A stretch of DNA of 64,000 bases from Streptomyces sp. NBC_01497. Lineage in GTDB: Bacteria > Actinomycetota > Actinomycetes > Streptomycetales > Streptomycetaceae. Each line of letters begins with the position of its first letter. The stretch's first letter is position 1. This document shows positions 26,562 through 35,251 of the stretch, piece after piece. Position numbers and translations under genes: made by a program. The notes under the pieces are model-generated. The model was not told the DNA's origin. It did no database searches and saw nothing but the letters and a program-made list of their open reading frames with translations. The stretch is from contig NZ_CP109427.1 in NCBI RefSeq assembly GCF_036250695.1, forward strand, positions 7,812,001 through 7,876,000, read 5' to 3'.

Positions 26562-27599
26562 GTGAGCACCACCGAGGCGGATCACGCCGCGTCCGATCCC
26601 GCCGGGTCCGGTCCGGCCGCGCCCGAGGCCGCCCGACCCCGGCACGAGGCAGCGGCCGACGGCGTACGCAAGGGACCGGGGGCGCCCCACGTCGAGATTC
26701 TCTCCGCACGTGAGGTCCCCCTGGGCGGGCCCCGGGCGATGACCGTACGGCGGACGCTGCCGCAGCGGTCCAGGACGCTGATCGGGGCCTGGTGCTTCGC
26801 CGACCACTACGGGCCCGACGCCGTCTCCGGGGCGGGCGCCATGGACGTGGCTCCGCATCCGCACACCGGCCTGCAGACGGTGAGCTGGCTGTTCAGCGGG
26901 GAGATCGAGCACCGGGACAGCCTGGGCACGCACGCCCTCGTGCGTCCGGGCGAACTCAACCTCATGACCGGCGGATACGGCATCAGCCACTCCGAGGTGT
27001 CGACCGCCGCGACCACCGTCCTGCACGGCGTGCAGCTGTGGGTCGCCCTGCCGGAGGCGCACCGTGACGCCGCCCGCGACTTCCAGAGCCACGCCCCCGA
27101 CGCCGTCCGGCTCGGCGGGGCCGAACTCCGCGTCTTCCTGGGCTCCCTGGCGGGGTCGGTCTCCCCGGTGCGGACCTTCACTCCTCTGCTCGGCGCCGAA
27201 GTCGTCCTTGCGCCGGGCGCCACCGTCACGCTCCCCGTGGACCCCGGGTTCGAGCACGGGGTGCTCGTCGACCAGGGCAGGATCCGGATGGGCGAAGCGC
27301 TGCTCAACCCGGCGGAGTTGGGCTTCGCCGCCACGGGCCTCGATACGCTGGCGCTGACGAACGACTCGGAAACGCCCGCCCGGCTGATCCTGCTCGGCGG
27401 CACACCGTTCGAGGAGCGGATCGTCATGTGGTGGAATTTCGTCGGCCGCGGCCACGAGGACATCGTCCGGGCCCGGGAGGCGTGGCAGAACGCGTCCGAC
27501 CGGTTCGGCGCCGTCACGGGGTACGACGGGGACCGCCTTCCGGCACCCGCCCTGCCGAACGCCACCCTCACACCGCGCGGTAATCCGCGGCACAGCTGA
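26562..27599 (+). CDS. Pirin-family protein
   Basis: 345 aa bicupin. The first ~45 residues are a low-complexity tail. The N-terminal cupin (~65-190) has the pirin metal-ligand pattern HPHTGLQTVSWLFSGEIEHRDSLG and the GELNLMTGGYGISHSE strand; the C-terminal cupin runs ~200-310. Pirins bind iron and some oxidise quercetin-like flavonols or act as redox sensors. The start is GTG at 26562, close after a GGGAGG site. It is followed by a GNAT gene 12 bp downstream on the same strand, a probable two-gene operon. Confidence 0.92.
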   Translation: MSTTEADHAASDPAGSGPAAPEAARPRHEAAADGVRKGPGAPHVEILSAREVPLGGPRAMTVRRTLPQRSRTLIGAWCFADHYGPDAVSGAGAMDVAPHPHTGLQTVSWLFSGEIEHRDSLGTHALVRPGELNLMTGGYGISHSEVSTAATTVLHGVQLWVALPEAHRDAARDFQSHAPDAVRLGGAELRVFLGSLAGSVSPVRTFTPLLGAEVVLAPGATVTLPVDPGFEHGVLVDQGRIRMGEALLNPAELGFAATGLDTLALTNDSETPARLILLGGTPFEERIVMWWNFVGRGHEDIVRAREAWQNASDRFGAVTGYDGDRLPAPALPNATLTPRGNPRHS

Positions 27600-27611
27600 A
27601 AGGTGCACACC

Positions 27612-27950
27612 ATGCCCGAGCCCTCCACCGCTGCGACCGTCGAGCGGGTCGACGCCAGGCACCGGTACGAGATCCTCGTCGACGGCGCGGCCGCGGGCTT
27701 CACCGCGTACCGTGACCGCGGCGAACAGCGGGTCTTCTACCACACGAAGATCGACGACGCCTTCGCGGGACAGGGCCTGGCCTCCCATCTCGTGCGGGAG
27801 GCCCTGACCGACGTACGCGGCGCGGGCAAGCGGATCGTGCCGGTCTGTCCGTACGTGGCGAAATTCCTGAAGAGGCACGACGAGTTCGCCGACATCGTCG
27901 ATCCGGTGACGCCCGAAGTCCTGCAGTGGCTCGAAGCCGGGCGGGGCTGA
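27612..27950 (+). CDS. Small GNAT-family N-acetyltransferase (YjdJ-like)
   Basis: 112 aa. The short GCN5-related acetyltransferase fold (PF14542 type) is seen in RYEILVDGAAAGFTAYRDRGEQRVFYHTKIDDAFAGQGLASHLVREAL, where GQGLAS is the acetyl-CoA pyrophosphate loop, followed by GKRIVPVCPYVAKFLKRH. ATG 27612 is preferred over the GTG at 27603 because AAAGG lies 8 bp upstream of it. It forms an operon with the pirin gene. The acceptor substrate is unknown. Confidence 0.9.
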   Translation: MPEPSTAATVERVDARHRYEILVDGAAAGFTAYRDRGEQRVFYHTKIDDAFAGQGLASHLVREALTDVRGAGKRIVPVCPYVAKFLKRHDEFADIVDPVTPEVLQWLEAGRG

Positions 27951-28247
27951 CGGCGCGTCATGGGAGTGCGGCCGGCGCGGGCCCGGGCGGATGCGGCGCG
28001 CCGGCGGCCGGTCCACTGACGGCCGGTCCGACGGTGCCGCGCGATGCGACGGCGCCGCGCCGCCCGGTCTTGGCTGAGGCCGATCGTACGGTCCGGCCCT
28101 GACGGCGGGCGCGCTCGCCGCCACCGGCCCCGCGCCGTGGCTCGCGCCGTCGCGCCGTCGTCTCGTCCCCTTGGCTGAGGCCCCGGCCGGTCCGGTGCCG
28201 GTGACGGTCCGGTGCCACGCGAGGGCGATCACGTCATGCGAGAGCGG
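27951..28247. other. Intergenic region before the XRE-cupin regulator
   Basis: About 300 bp of low-complexity GC-rich DNA with repeated short words (ttggctgaggcc at about 28073 and 28172; ggccggtcc and ggtccggtg repeats). No gene or clear terminator hairpin recognised. Confidence 0.4.
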
Positions 28248-28265
28248 CATAGCATATTGCTCATG
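28248..28265. promoter_or_regulatory. Inverted repeat over the start of the XRE-cupin gene
   Basis: catAGCAtatTGCTcatg: arms AGCA (28251-28254) and TGCT (28258-28261) around TAT, with outer cat/atg extending the symmetry. It overlaps the ATG at 28263 and a TAGCAT hexamer that would serve as -10 box for a leaderless mRNA. A site bound by the encoded regulator itself (autoregulation) is a reasonable guess. Confidence 0.45.
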
Positions 28266-28850
28266 ACGCAAAACGACGTCGAGCTGGACAGCCTGGTGCG
28301 CAAACGGATCCGCGCGCTGCGCGTGGCGCAGGGCTGGTCCCTGGAGGAACTGGCCACCCGCGCCAAGCTCAGCCAGTCCACACTCAGCCGCATCGAGAAC
28401 GGACAGCGCCGCCTCGCCCTGGACAGCCTCGTCACCCTTGCCCGTGCCCTGGACACGACCCTCGACCAGCTCGTCGAGACCGCCACCGACGATGTCGTCT
28501 CCAGTCCGACGATCGACGGGCCGCACGGCACGATGCGCTGGCCCGTCAAAGCGGACCCCGGTATGAGCGTCGTGCGACGGCGCATGACCGAGCCGCCCCC
28601 CGACAGTCCCGCACGCCTGCGCGCCCACCCCGGCCGCGAATGGTTCGTCGTCCTGTCCGGGGCGGCGGTCCTCCTTCTGGGCAACCGCCGCATCCGCGTC
28701 GAGACCAACCAGGCCGCGGAGTTCCCCACCATGCTGCCGCACGCGATCGGCGCGGAGGGCGGACCCTGCGAGATCCTGGGCATCTTCGACCGCGACGCCC
28801 GCCGCGGCCACCAACGCGGCGAAGGGGGCGGGGACCCGAAGGGCACGTGA
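28263..28850 (+). CDS. XRE-family regulator with C-terminal cupin
   Basis: 195 aa. An HTH_3 domain (~8-65; RIRALRVAQGWSLEELATRAKLSQSTLSRIENGQRRLALDSL) is joined to a cupin_2 domain (~110-190; HPGREWFVVLSGAAVLLLGNRRIRV and PHAIGAEGGPCEILGIF). This class usually senses a small molecule through the cupin. ATG 28263 is preferred; an alternative ATG at 28236 exists, but the TAGCAT hexamer (28250-28255) seven nucleotides before ATG 28263 suggests a leaderless transcript. Targets are unknown. Confidence 0.92.
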   Translation: MTQNDVELDSLVRKRIRALRVAQGWSLEELATRAKLSQSTLSRIENGQRRLALDSLVTLARALDTTLDQLVETATDDVVSSPTIDGPHGTMRWPVKADPGMSVVRRRMTEPPPDSPARLRAHPGREWFVVLSGAAVLLLGNRRIRVETNQAAEFPTMLPHAIGAEGGPCEILGIFDRDARRGHQRGEGGGDPKGT

Positions 28851-29038
28851 GCGGTTGATCGAGGTCACGCGAGACCGGCGCCGGACCGCGATCGGGCAGG
28901 ATGCCGGGGCAGGTGGGCACCCTGCGCATCGGGAGGGCATCGGGGGTCACTTGCGTCTTCGGCCGCTCGTCCGGCCATCGTCTTGCGTAAACGGAAAGCA
29001 GTCGTGCCGCACAGGCATGACCGTCCTAGCGTGTCCGT

Positions 29039-29986
29039 ATGAGTCACACACCCCAGCGGGCCGGCCATCAAGGCGGGCACGGCGCCCGCTCGCACCCCAT
29101 CGGCCCTCACGTCGGCGCCCCCCGCACCGACCGCGCCGACCCTCGCACCGGCACCCACACCGGCCCTCACTCCGGCGGCGACAGCCAGGCGGAGATTCTC
29201 GATCTGGACGCGGAAGTACTGGCGGAGCACATCGCGTCCATCATTACCTGGCTCCCCCTCACGAGCGCCCCCCGCCACATCGTGGACCTGGGGTGTGGCA
29301 CCGGGGCCGGTACCTTCGCTCTGCTGCGTCGCTTCCCGCAGGGCGAGGTGACCGCCGTCGACAGTTCGGCCGACCACCTGAGCCGCTTGCGGGAGAAAGC
29401 CCGGGCCAGCGGTGCGGTCGATCGGGTACGTACCGTGCGGGCGGACCTCGACGCGCACTGGCCGCAGCTCGGGACGCCCGAACTGGTGTGGGCCTCGGCC
29501 TCGATGCACCACATGGCCGATCCCGACCGGGCACTGCGCACGGTCCTCGATCTGCTGGCGCCCGGCGGGCTGTTCGCCGTCGTGGAGCTGGCGGCCTTCC
29601 CCCGCTTCCTGCCCCCCGACGCCCCGGGGGAGCGGCCCGGCCTGGAGGAGCGCTGCCACGCGGCGCGCGACGGCTACCGCGCCGAGCACGTGCCTCACCT
29701 CGGCGCCGACTGGGGGCCGAAACTGACCGCTGCCGGTTTCACCGTCGAGGGTGAACGCACGATCACCGTGAACCTCGACCGCTCCCAGGGCGACGCGATC
29801 GGCCGTTACGCCCTGGAGAGCCTGCGGCGCCTGCGCGGCGCTGTCGCGCCAACTCTCCCGGCCGAGGACCTCGCCGCGCTCGACCGGTTGCTCGACACCG
29901 CCGGCCCTCACAGCATCGTGCGCCGCGACGACCTCGCGATACGCACCGAACGCACCGTCTGGGCCGCGCGCCGACCGCGTCAGTGA
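29039..29986 (+). CDS. SAM-dependent class I methyltransferase
   Basis: 315 aa. The first ~50 residues are His/Thr/Pro-rich and poorly conserved. Motif I for S-adenosylmethionine (IVDLGCGTGAGTFALL) and the acidic loop (VTAVDSSADHL) follow, then the motif-IV-like WASASMHHMADPDRAL and motif V (LLAPGGLFAVVEL). The fold is that of methyltransf_12/25 enzymes of small-molecule metabolism. Upstream, TAGCGT is 6 nt before the ATG, suggesting a leaderless transcript. Substrate unknown; no related biosynthetic genes are adjacent. Confidence 0.88.
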   Translation: MSHTPQRAGHQGGHGARSHPIGPHVGAPRTDRADPRTGTHTGPHSGGDSQAEILDLDAEVLAEHIASIITWLPLTSAPRHIVDLGCGTGAGTFALLRRFPQGEVTAVDSSADHLSRLREKARASGAVDRVRTVRADLDAHWPQLGTPELVWASASMHHMADPDRALRTVLDLLAPGGLFAVVELAAFPRFLPPDAPGERPGLEERCHAARDGYRAEHVPHLGADWGPKLTAAGFTVEGERTITVNLDRSQGDAIGRYALESLRRLRGAVAPTLPAEDLAALDRLLDTAGPHSIVRRDDLAIRTERTVWAARRPRQ

Positions 29987-30083
29987 GCCGCGCGCCACGG
30001 CGACGAAGACCGGAAGGTGCCGACGCGGGCCTTGTGACGGGATGACGGGAGTCTGCCGCGGGGCTCCGGGTCGCGCCCGTACG

Positions 30084-30136
30084 CGTCAACGGTGGCGTCC
30101 GCGGCGGTGCTGCCGCCGCGGACGCCACCGTTGACG
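30084..30136. terminator. Very strong bidirectional hairpin (24-bp perfect stem)
   Basis: Left arm 30084-30107 (starting cgtcaacggtggcg) and right arm 30113-30136 are exact reverse complements over 24 bp with a 5-nt loop (tgctg). It lies between the convergent methyltransferase gene (ends 29986) and the DUF4232 gene, whose stop codon is only 7 bp away. A bidirectional terminator is the obvious reading. Confidence 0.9.
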
Positions 30137-30142
30137 GAGGGC

Positions 30143-30652
30143 TCAGGCTCCGCGCTGGACCGGGCCGACCAGGGTGCCGGCGGCCACCTTGAGCCTGCCT
30201 TCGGCGAAGGACGTGCCGGGGATCTCCCCGCCCGGCGCCCGGAGCGTGAACGACGCCTCGTCCGCGGGGGTGCTGTGGCCGCGGCTGGGGACCTGGATGT
30301 CGAAGTGGACCGGGTGGCCGGGGCCGAAGGTCACCGTTGCGTGCTGGTCGCCGTGGTGGCCGGTGCTGATCCTGATCTTCGAGCCGTGGTTCGAGAACCG
30401 CACGCCGGTGGGCGAGCCCGCCAGCGTGCATGACGCGTACCCGCGAGGTGCGCTCAGAGTGACGCGGTAGTGGTGGTTCCCCCGGGTGCCGGGCGCCGTG
30501 GTGATCCTCGCGATGTGGTTGGCCGGACGGCAGGCGGAGGGAGCCGCGGTGTGGGCCGTCCCCGGCGAAGCCTGGGCCAGTCCCGCACCGGCGGTGCCGG
30601 CCAGCGCGGTGGCGGCGAGGATGACGGCGATCTTGCGGTTGGTACGCATCAT
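30143..30652 (-). CDS. Secreted DUF4232-like protein
   Basis: 169 aa. A Sec signal peptide (NRKIAVILAATALAGTAGAGLAQA, cleavage after AQA) precedes one beta-sandwich domain with two cysteines (SACRPANHIARI and ASCTLAGSPTGVRF) that could pair. The pattern HHYRVTLSAPRGYASCTL fits the DUF4232 family, exported proteins of actinobacteria of unknown role. Of three clustered ATGs, 30652 is best spaced from AAGGA on the minus strand; 30649 or 30658 are possible. Confidence 0.8.
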   Translation of the reverse strand: MMRTNRKIAVILAATALAGTAGAGLAQASPGTAHTAAPSACRPANHIARITTAPGTRGNHHYRVTLSAPRGYASCTLAGSPTGVRFSNHGSKIRISTGHHGDQHATVTFGPGHPVHFDIQVPSRGHSTPADEASFTLRAPGGEIPGTSFAEGRLKVAAGTLVGPVQRGA

Positions 30653-31228
30653 GAACATTCCTTGCCTTGCTCAATGGCCCTGCGGGTGTTCCCCGTCAGG
30701 ATCATGGTCATCACGATTACTGCCCTCTTCTCTGCGAGGGAAATGTCCCGGAATGGCCACGACCGTATGGCCGGTGTGCGCGGTCGGCTCCCGCCGCTGG
30801 AGATCGAGCGCGCACCCGGACGGTCCGGCCTGCTGGGCGCGGCTGGCCGCGTCGCTGGTCAGCCGCGCCTGCGAGGCGTGCCGACCACGATGAGGCCCAG
30901 GATCCCCGTTCGGTCCCCGGACGCCGTCGGGGTGATGCTCGCTCACCTGGACGAATGGAGTGACCGGTCAGGTCCGGTGCCACGCGGGGACGCTCCTCGG
31001 GGACGCGGCCCGGGGCCGTGCCGGGCGGCGGCCTGGCGCCACGACGCCCGCCTCCGCTGCCGTCCCGGCACTCGGCTCGGACGCCGTGCCGCCCGGCCCG
31101 TCCGCGGCGGACGGCCGTCAGCCGCGCGACGGCATCCCGGTGCCGCTCCCGGTAAGTCCTCGATACCGCCCTGCTGTTCGGGCCACCGACGCCGCGCAGG
31201 GACGAAGGCCACCTCTGTCCTCAAGCGC
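30653..31228. other. Intergenic region between divergent DUF4232 gene and hydrolase remnant
   Basis: 576 bp. Several frames are open, but all have mixed codon bias and no ribosome binding site, so no gene is called. The part next to the DUF4232 gene (30660-30740) is the least GC-rich and probably contains its promoter, with a TAATCG hexamer on the minus strand near 30715. The rest may be decayed coding DNA, as its neighbour 31229-32020 is frame-disrupted. Confidence 0.4.
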
Positions 31229-32020
31229 ATGCTGAGTGACGCGGTGTCCTCCTTCCATGGCCGTGACGGTGTGCGCCGCGCCTACCGGGAGGTGGGGGAG
31301 GGCCGCCCTCTGGTCCTGCTGCACGGCATCACCGAGGACGCGACGCTCTGGCTGCGCCAGGGGTCAGGCCGAGGCGTTCGCGGCACGCGGTCACCGCGTG
31401 GGCATGCCGGATTTCCGGGGGCACGGCAGGAGCGCGAAACTCCATGACGTCAGCGCCTGTCCCGCAGACGTGCCGGCCGATGACGGCTTCGCCCTCCTCG
31501 ACCACTTGGGGCTGGACGCCCATGACCTCGGCGGGTATTCGCTCGGTGCGCGCGTCGTGGTCAGGATGCTGGTGCGTGGCGTGGCGCCCGGGCGGGCGGT
31601 GGCCGCGGGCCAGGGCCTGGCCCAGGTGCTCGGCGTCGGCGGCGGCGCGGGCTCCTTCATAGGGCGGCCCTTCGCCGGGGCGGCATCGTCTCTGCCGGAT
31701 TCGCCTGAGGGGCGCTTCGCCCACGGGCTGCGGTCGAGGGGCGAGGACCCTGTGGCGCTGCTTCATGTGCTGGATTCGGTCGTCGCCACACCGGTGGAGT
31801 CGCTCCGCCGTGTCCAGGTGCCCACCCTCGTGCTGGTGGGCACCGACGACCAGCGTTCCGACTCGGCCGGCCAGCTCACCGCGGCGCTGCCGTACGGGAC
31901 TCGGGCCCCGGTGCCGGGAAGCACGCGATGGCGATCGCCGCACCGGAGTTCGTCGCGTCCATGGTGGACTTCCTGGCCGCCCACTCGTCATCACCGCCCA
32001 CGCGTGGTCACCGGCGCTGA
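31229..32020 (+). pseudogene. Alpha/beta hydrolase gene with two compensating frameshifts
   Basis: A complete alpha/beta-hydrolase reads across three frame segments. The start (MLSDAVSSFHGRDGVRRAYREVGEGRPLVLLHGITEDATLW) is in one frame. A shift at a run of four G (31360-31363) moves to the next frame (QAEAFAARGHRVGMPDFRGHGRS, with the nucleophile elbow GYSLGAR and the Asp region VGTDDQ). A second shift near 31895-31918 returns to the first frame (KHAMAIAAPEFVASMVDFLAA) with the catalytic His and stop TGA 32018-32020. All triad residues survive. The net change is zero, so either two sequencing errors or recent inactivation is possible. Substrate class cannot be told. Confidence 0.75.
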
Positions 32021-32200
32021 GACATCACCGGCCCTCAGCCATCACGGCGTCCGGGCCCGGCCGCGCCGTTCCCCGGTCGGCGATCGTCCGGGGCGCCTGA
32101 TGCGAAGGCGCCGGTGGGACCCGCCGCCGCAACGCGCGGCGGGTCCGCACGGCCGCGAACGGCCCGGCGCCGCATGCGCGCCGACGGGACCTGGGTCTCT

Positions 32201-33064
32201 TCAAAAGCGCGGGTCGCCTCGGTCCGGCGGAGCGGAACGGAGCGCCGCGGCCACGAACGACGCGACCAGCGGCCGGCGGTCCCGCTCGTTCCACGCGAGT
32301 AGGAGGCGGCTGGGCGGCGCGTCGGACACCGGTACGCAGATCAGGCCGGCGGCGGCCGGCGCGACCAGCGAGCGGGGCAGCATCCCGATCATCCGGCTGA
32401 CCGTGATCATGTGGAGCATCTGCACCACGTCCTTGACCTCGGGACCGGTGTCGTCGCCCGGGGGGACCCCCATCCAGCGCGGTAGTGTCTCGCCCTCCAG
32501 GTCGGCCAGGCACACCGAGGTGTGCCCGGCGAGCCGGTGTCCGGGCGGGAGGACGACGACACGGTCCTCGGTGTGCAGCGTCTCGTGGGCGAGGCCGTCG
32601 AGAGGGTCGAACGGAACGTAGAGCAGGCCGACGTCGGCCCGTCCGTCCCGCAGGTGGTCGGCCCGGTCGGTGGGGCCACTGAACAGGATGTCTACCCGGC
32701 GTGCGTCCGGCTGGTGGGCGTACTCGGCGAGCATCCCGGAGAGCAGACCGGCGTCGCCACCGGGCTTGAGGACGAGCCTGAGGTGGGCCTGGGTGTCGCC
32801 GGCGCGCCGGGCGTTGCGGACGGCGGCGCTGACCGCGTTGAGCGCATGCCGGCCGTGTTCCCTCAAAGCCTCCCCGGCCGGGGTGAGTTCCACGTGCCGG
32901 CTGGAGCGGAGGAACAGGGGGACGCCGAGCCGGGTCTCGATCCGCCGGATCGCCTTGGACAGCGCCGGCTGGGCGATCGAGAGCCGGACGGCCGCCCGGC
33001 CGAAGTGCAGCTCGTCGGCGACCGCCATGAAGTACTCCAGCTCGCGGGTCTCCAGTTCAACCAT
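32201..33064 (-). CDS. LysR-family transcriptional regulator
   Basis: 287 aa. The N-terminal winged HTH (LEYFMAVADELHFGRAAVRLSIAQPALSKAIRRIETRLGVPLF) is typical, and the effector-binding domain spans ~90-285. The ATG at 33064 opens the HTH. It is divergent from the small gene at 33135, and a perfect GGT-N11-ACC element sits in the 70-bp gap, 8 bp before its own start. By LysR convention it probably represses itself and activates the divergent gene and the (now broken) SDR after it. Confidence 0.93.
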   Translation of the reverse strand: MVELETRELEYFMAVADELHFGRAAVRLSIAQPALSKAIRRIETRLGVPLFLRSSRHVELTPAGEALREHGRHALNAVSAAVRNARRAGDTQAHLRLVLKPGGDAGLLSGMLAEYAHQPDARRVDILFSGPTDRADHLRDGRADVGLLYVPFDPLDGLAHETLHTEDRVVVLPPGHRLAGHTSVCLADLEGETLPRWMGVPPGDDTGPEVKDVVQMLHMITVSRMIGMLPRSLVAPAAAGLICVPVSDAPPSRLLLAWNERDRRPLVASFVAAALRSAPPDRGDPRF

Positions 33065-33071
33065 GCCTCCA

Positions 33072-33088
33072 GGTTATCGCCGCGTACC
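33072..33088. promoter_or_regulatory. LysR-type T-N11-A box
   Basis: GGT (33072-33074) and ACC (33086-33088) are separated by exactly 11 bp, giving the T-N11-A motif with extended symmetry. It lies between the divergent lysR-type gene and the gene at 33135, in the position expected for the recognition site of the adjacent regulator. Confidence 0.7.
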
Positions 33089-33134
33089 GAAGAGGTCTTG
33101 GACGGCAGCAGCGTGCTCGGGCAAGGATGGACAC

Positions 33135-33452
33135 ATGATCCAGCACACGATGATGGTTTCCTTTGATCAGCCCCTGCCTGCCACCGAGCTCGACCGATAT
33201 CTCTCGGATATCGAACGGGTCATGCTCGACTCCGGTTTCGTCCAGTCGTTCGCGGCCAGGCGACACATCCCCATGCCCGGTGAGGAGACGATTCCGGCGC
33301 TGATCGCGTCGGTGATCGTGCTGCTCGGCGTGGCCGACGCCGACGCGCTGGCGCAGTCGTTCACCGCACCCGGTCTGCACGAGGTCATCGGCCGCTGGCA
33401 GTCGCGGTACCCGTACAAGGTCGCCTTCGCCAACCACGCACCGTTGGCATGA
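33135..33452 (+). CDS. Hypothetical protein divergent from LysR regulator
   Basis: 105 aa beginning MIQHTMMVSFDQPLPATELDRYLSDIERVM. The size and the strand-helix-helix-strand pattern suggest a ferredoxin-like dimeric alpha/beta barrel (Dabb or YCII-like), but no signature residues are certain. The ATG at 33135 is where good codon bias begins. Its stop overlaps the ATG of an SDR remnant (ATGA at 33449-33452), so the two were once translated together under the LysR regulator. Function unknown. Confidence 0.7.
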   Translation: MIQHTMMVSFDQPLPATELDRYLSDIERVMLDSGFVQSFAARRHIPMPGEETIPALIASVIVLLGVADADALAQSFTAPGLHEVIGRWQSRYPYKVAFANHAPLA

Positions 33453-33903
33453 GCGCAGCCCGGCGCGGGGTGGGACTGGTCACCGGCGCCGGAAGTGGCA
33501 TCGGCCGCGCGCCGGCACGGGTGTTCGCCCGGAGCGGCGCCGCGGTCGCCGGACTCGACATCGAGGAGAGCCCGGCGGCCGGGACGACCCGGGTGATCAC
33601 GGACGAGGGCGGCGAAGCGACACCGTCACCGTGGACATCGCCGACGAACCCTCCGTGCGGGCGGCCGTCGAGCGCACGGTGGCGCCTAGGATGGCCTCGA
33701 CTTCGCCGTGAACAGCCTGGCTGCTCTCCCAGGGGGACGGCATCGCCCCGATCCCCGGCACCGAGCGTGTCGCGCGCGTTGTGACGAACACCGGCGCGGA
33801 CGCGGTGGAACCGGTACCCGGGCAAATGGAGCATCCGGCCACCCTCACCGCCGCCGCGGGCGACACGCACGACGAGGCCGGGATGCGCCTTCTCGAACGC
33901 TGA
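33449..33903 (+). pseudogene. Short-chain dehydrogenase remnant
   Basis: The start reads as a normal SDR cofactor site (MSAARRGVGLVTGAGSGIGRA, then VAGLDIEES). Homology then jumps frames: VTVDIADEPSVRAAVERTVA (from 33625, frame +2), GLDFAVNSLAAL (from 33693, another frame), and IAPIPGTERVARVVTNTG (from 33736, back). At least three frameshifts are needed, and the catalytic Tyr-x-x-x-Lys region is absent, so this is a decayed gene, not sequencing error. It overlaps the upstream gene by ATGA, showing former translational coupling. The last good frame ends with TGA at 33901-33903. Confidence 0.75.
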
Positions 33904-34078
33904 GCGGCACCCGGCCGCACACCCACGGGCCGCGAAGCCCGTGAGCCCGGGACGGAGCCACAGGGCCACAGAGCCACAGGGCTACACGGTCACACGGGCC
34001 GCGCGGCGCTCACCCCTCGACGCGTTCGCGCGCGCGAGGGGTGAGCGACGACCACTGCGGGGAGGGAGCGGGCGTGGC

Positions 34079-35251
34079 TCAAAAGCGCGGCCGGAACTCC
34101 GGCCCGTAGTTGCCCGGGGCGTTCGGGAGGGTGAGGTTCATGAGTTCCACCGCCGGGCCCTCCATCCCCCGCATGGCGTGGACCGCCGCGTTCAGGCTGC
34201 TCGCCCCGCCGCCCGCCCAGGCCTTGTCGAGGCCGGCCAGCACACTGTTGTACGAGCCGTTGCACTGGTCGAGGAGCTTCTGCACCTGCCGAGACGGGTG
34301 GGGCCAGCCGCCGGCGGGGACACGCGCCATGGGCCGCACCCGCGGGAAGGGGACCTGCGCGCCGGTGAACTGCCAGCTGCCGCCCGTCCGGCGCAGCCGC
34401 CGGCCGTGGTAGATCTCGCCGAAGGCGTAGTAGTGCGCCGGGTTGTCGTCCTTGAAGGCGGTGGCCGGGGAGCTGCTGGTGCCCTCGCCCTGCTCCTTGA
34501 TGGTCTCGATGCAGCGCTCGACGTCGTCGAGGCTGCGCACGGGCGTCAGCGAGTCGGAGCCGATGCGCTCGGAGAGCTGGCCCTTGGCCGACAGTTCCGG
34601 GTCCACGCTCCGGAAGGCGTCCAGCAGGTCGGCGTAGAAGTCGCCGACACCGGGGGCCTCGTCCAGGCTCCGGGCGAGCGGGTCGTCCGGGGCTTCGATC
34701 GCCATCATCACGTCCCGGACGAAGGCCTTCGTCAGACCCGAGAGGTACACGTGCACTCCGGGACGTACGCCGCCCGGCAGCGGGCTGGGGTAGGTGGTCG
34801 CCGCTTCCTTGATACGCGGCCGCTCGCCCACGGCCGTCAGGAGGTTGCACACGACGCCCATGTGGTACATCTCGTCGCCCACGACGCGGCGGATCAGCCG
34901 TGCCGCCTCGCTGCCGCGGTCGATGACGGACCACCAGCCGCACAGGTACGGCGGGATGGTGGCGAGTTCGAGTTGCAGGGCGACCTGCAGGCCCTCTCGG
35001 AGCCAGTCGATCCCGCGGTCACTCGCGGGCACCGCGAGCAGCCGCGCCACGCTCCCGTCCGCCGCCCGGACCTCGGGGGTATCCGCCGCTGCCGTGGCAC
35101 CGTGCGCCGCCCCCTGCTCGGCCGCGGCGGCGGGGCCGGCGGCCGCCACGGCCGCCGCGGGCGCCGCCGCCAGGACGGCTGACGCCAGGAAGTTCCTGCG
35201 TGCGAACGGAGAGACCTCCGATCCCTCCCGACCTGCTCTCTTACCAGTCAC
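34079..35251 (-). CDS. Tat-exported ferritin-like domain protein (VioB/PF12902 type)
   Basis: 390 aa. A twin-arginine signal (SPFARRNFLASAVLAAAPAAA) is followed by the ferritin-like region LREGLQVALQLELATIPPYLCGWWS, with the metal-ligand pattern E..IPPYL and a later RRVVGDEMYHMGVVCNLL (E..H helix). This is the PF12902 ferritin-like family found in VioB-type iminophenylpyruvate-forming enzymes and in stand-alone proteins. Four helices with acidic/His ligands are visible; the C-terminal part (~240-390) is helical. GTG at 35251 is the first start in frame. Secretion fits an extracellular di-iron protein; substrate unknown. It is divergent from the beta-helix gene. Confidence 0.85.
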   Translation of the reverse strand: MTGKRAGREGSEVSPFARRNFLASAVLAAAPAAAVAAAGPAAAAEQGAAHGATAAADTPEVRAADGSVARLLAVPASDRGIDWLREGLQVALQLELATIPPYLCGWWSVIDRGSEAARLIRRVVGDEMYHMGVVCNLLTAVGERPRIKEAATTYPSPLPGGVRPGVHVYLSGLTKAFVRDVMMAIEAPDDPLARSLDEAPGVGDFYADLLDAFRSVDPELSAKGQLSERIGSDSLTPVRSLDDVERCIETIKEQGEGTSSSPATAFKDDNPAHYYAFGEIYHGRRLRRTGGSWQFTGAQVPFPRVRPMARVPAGGWPHPSRQVQKLLDQCNGSYNSVLAGLDKAWAGGGASSLNAAVHAMRGMEGPAVELMNLTLPNAPGNYGPEFRPRF

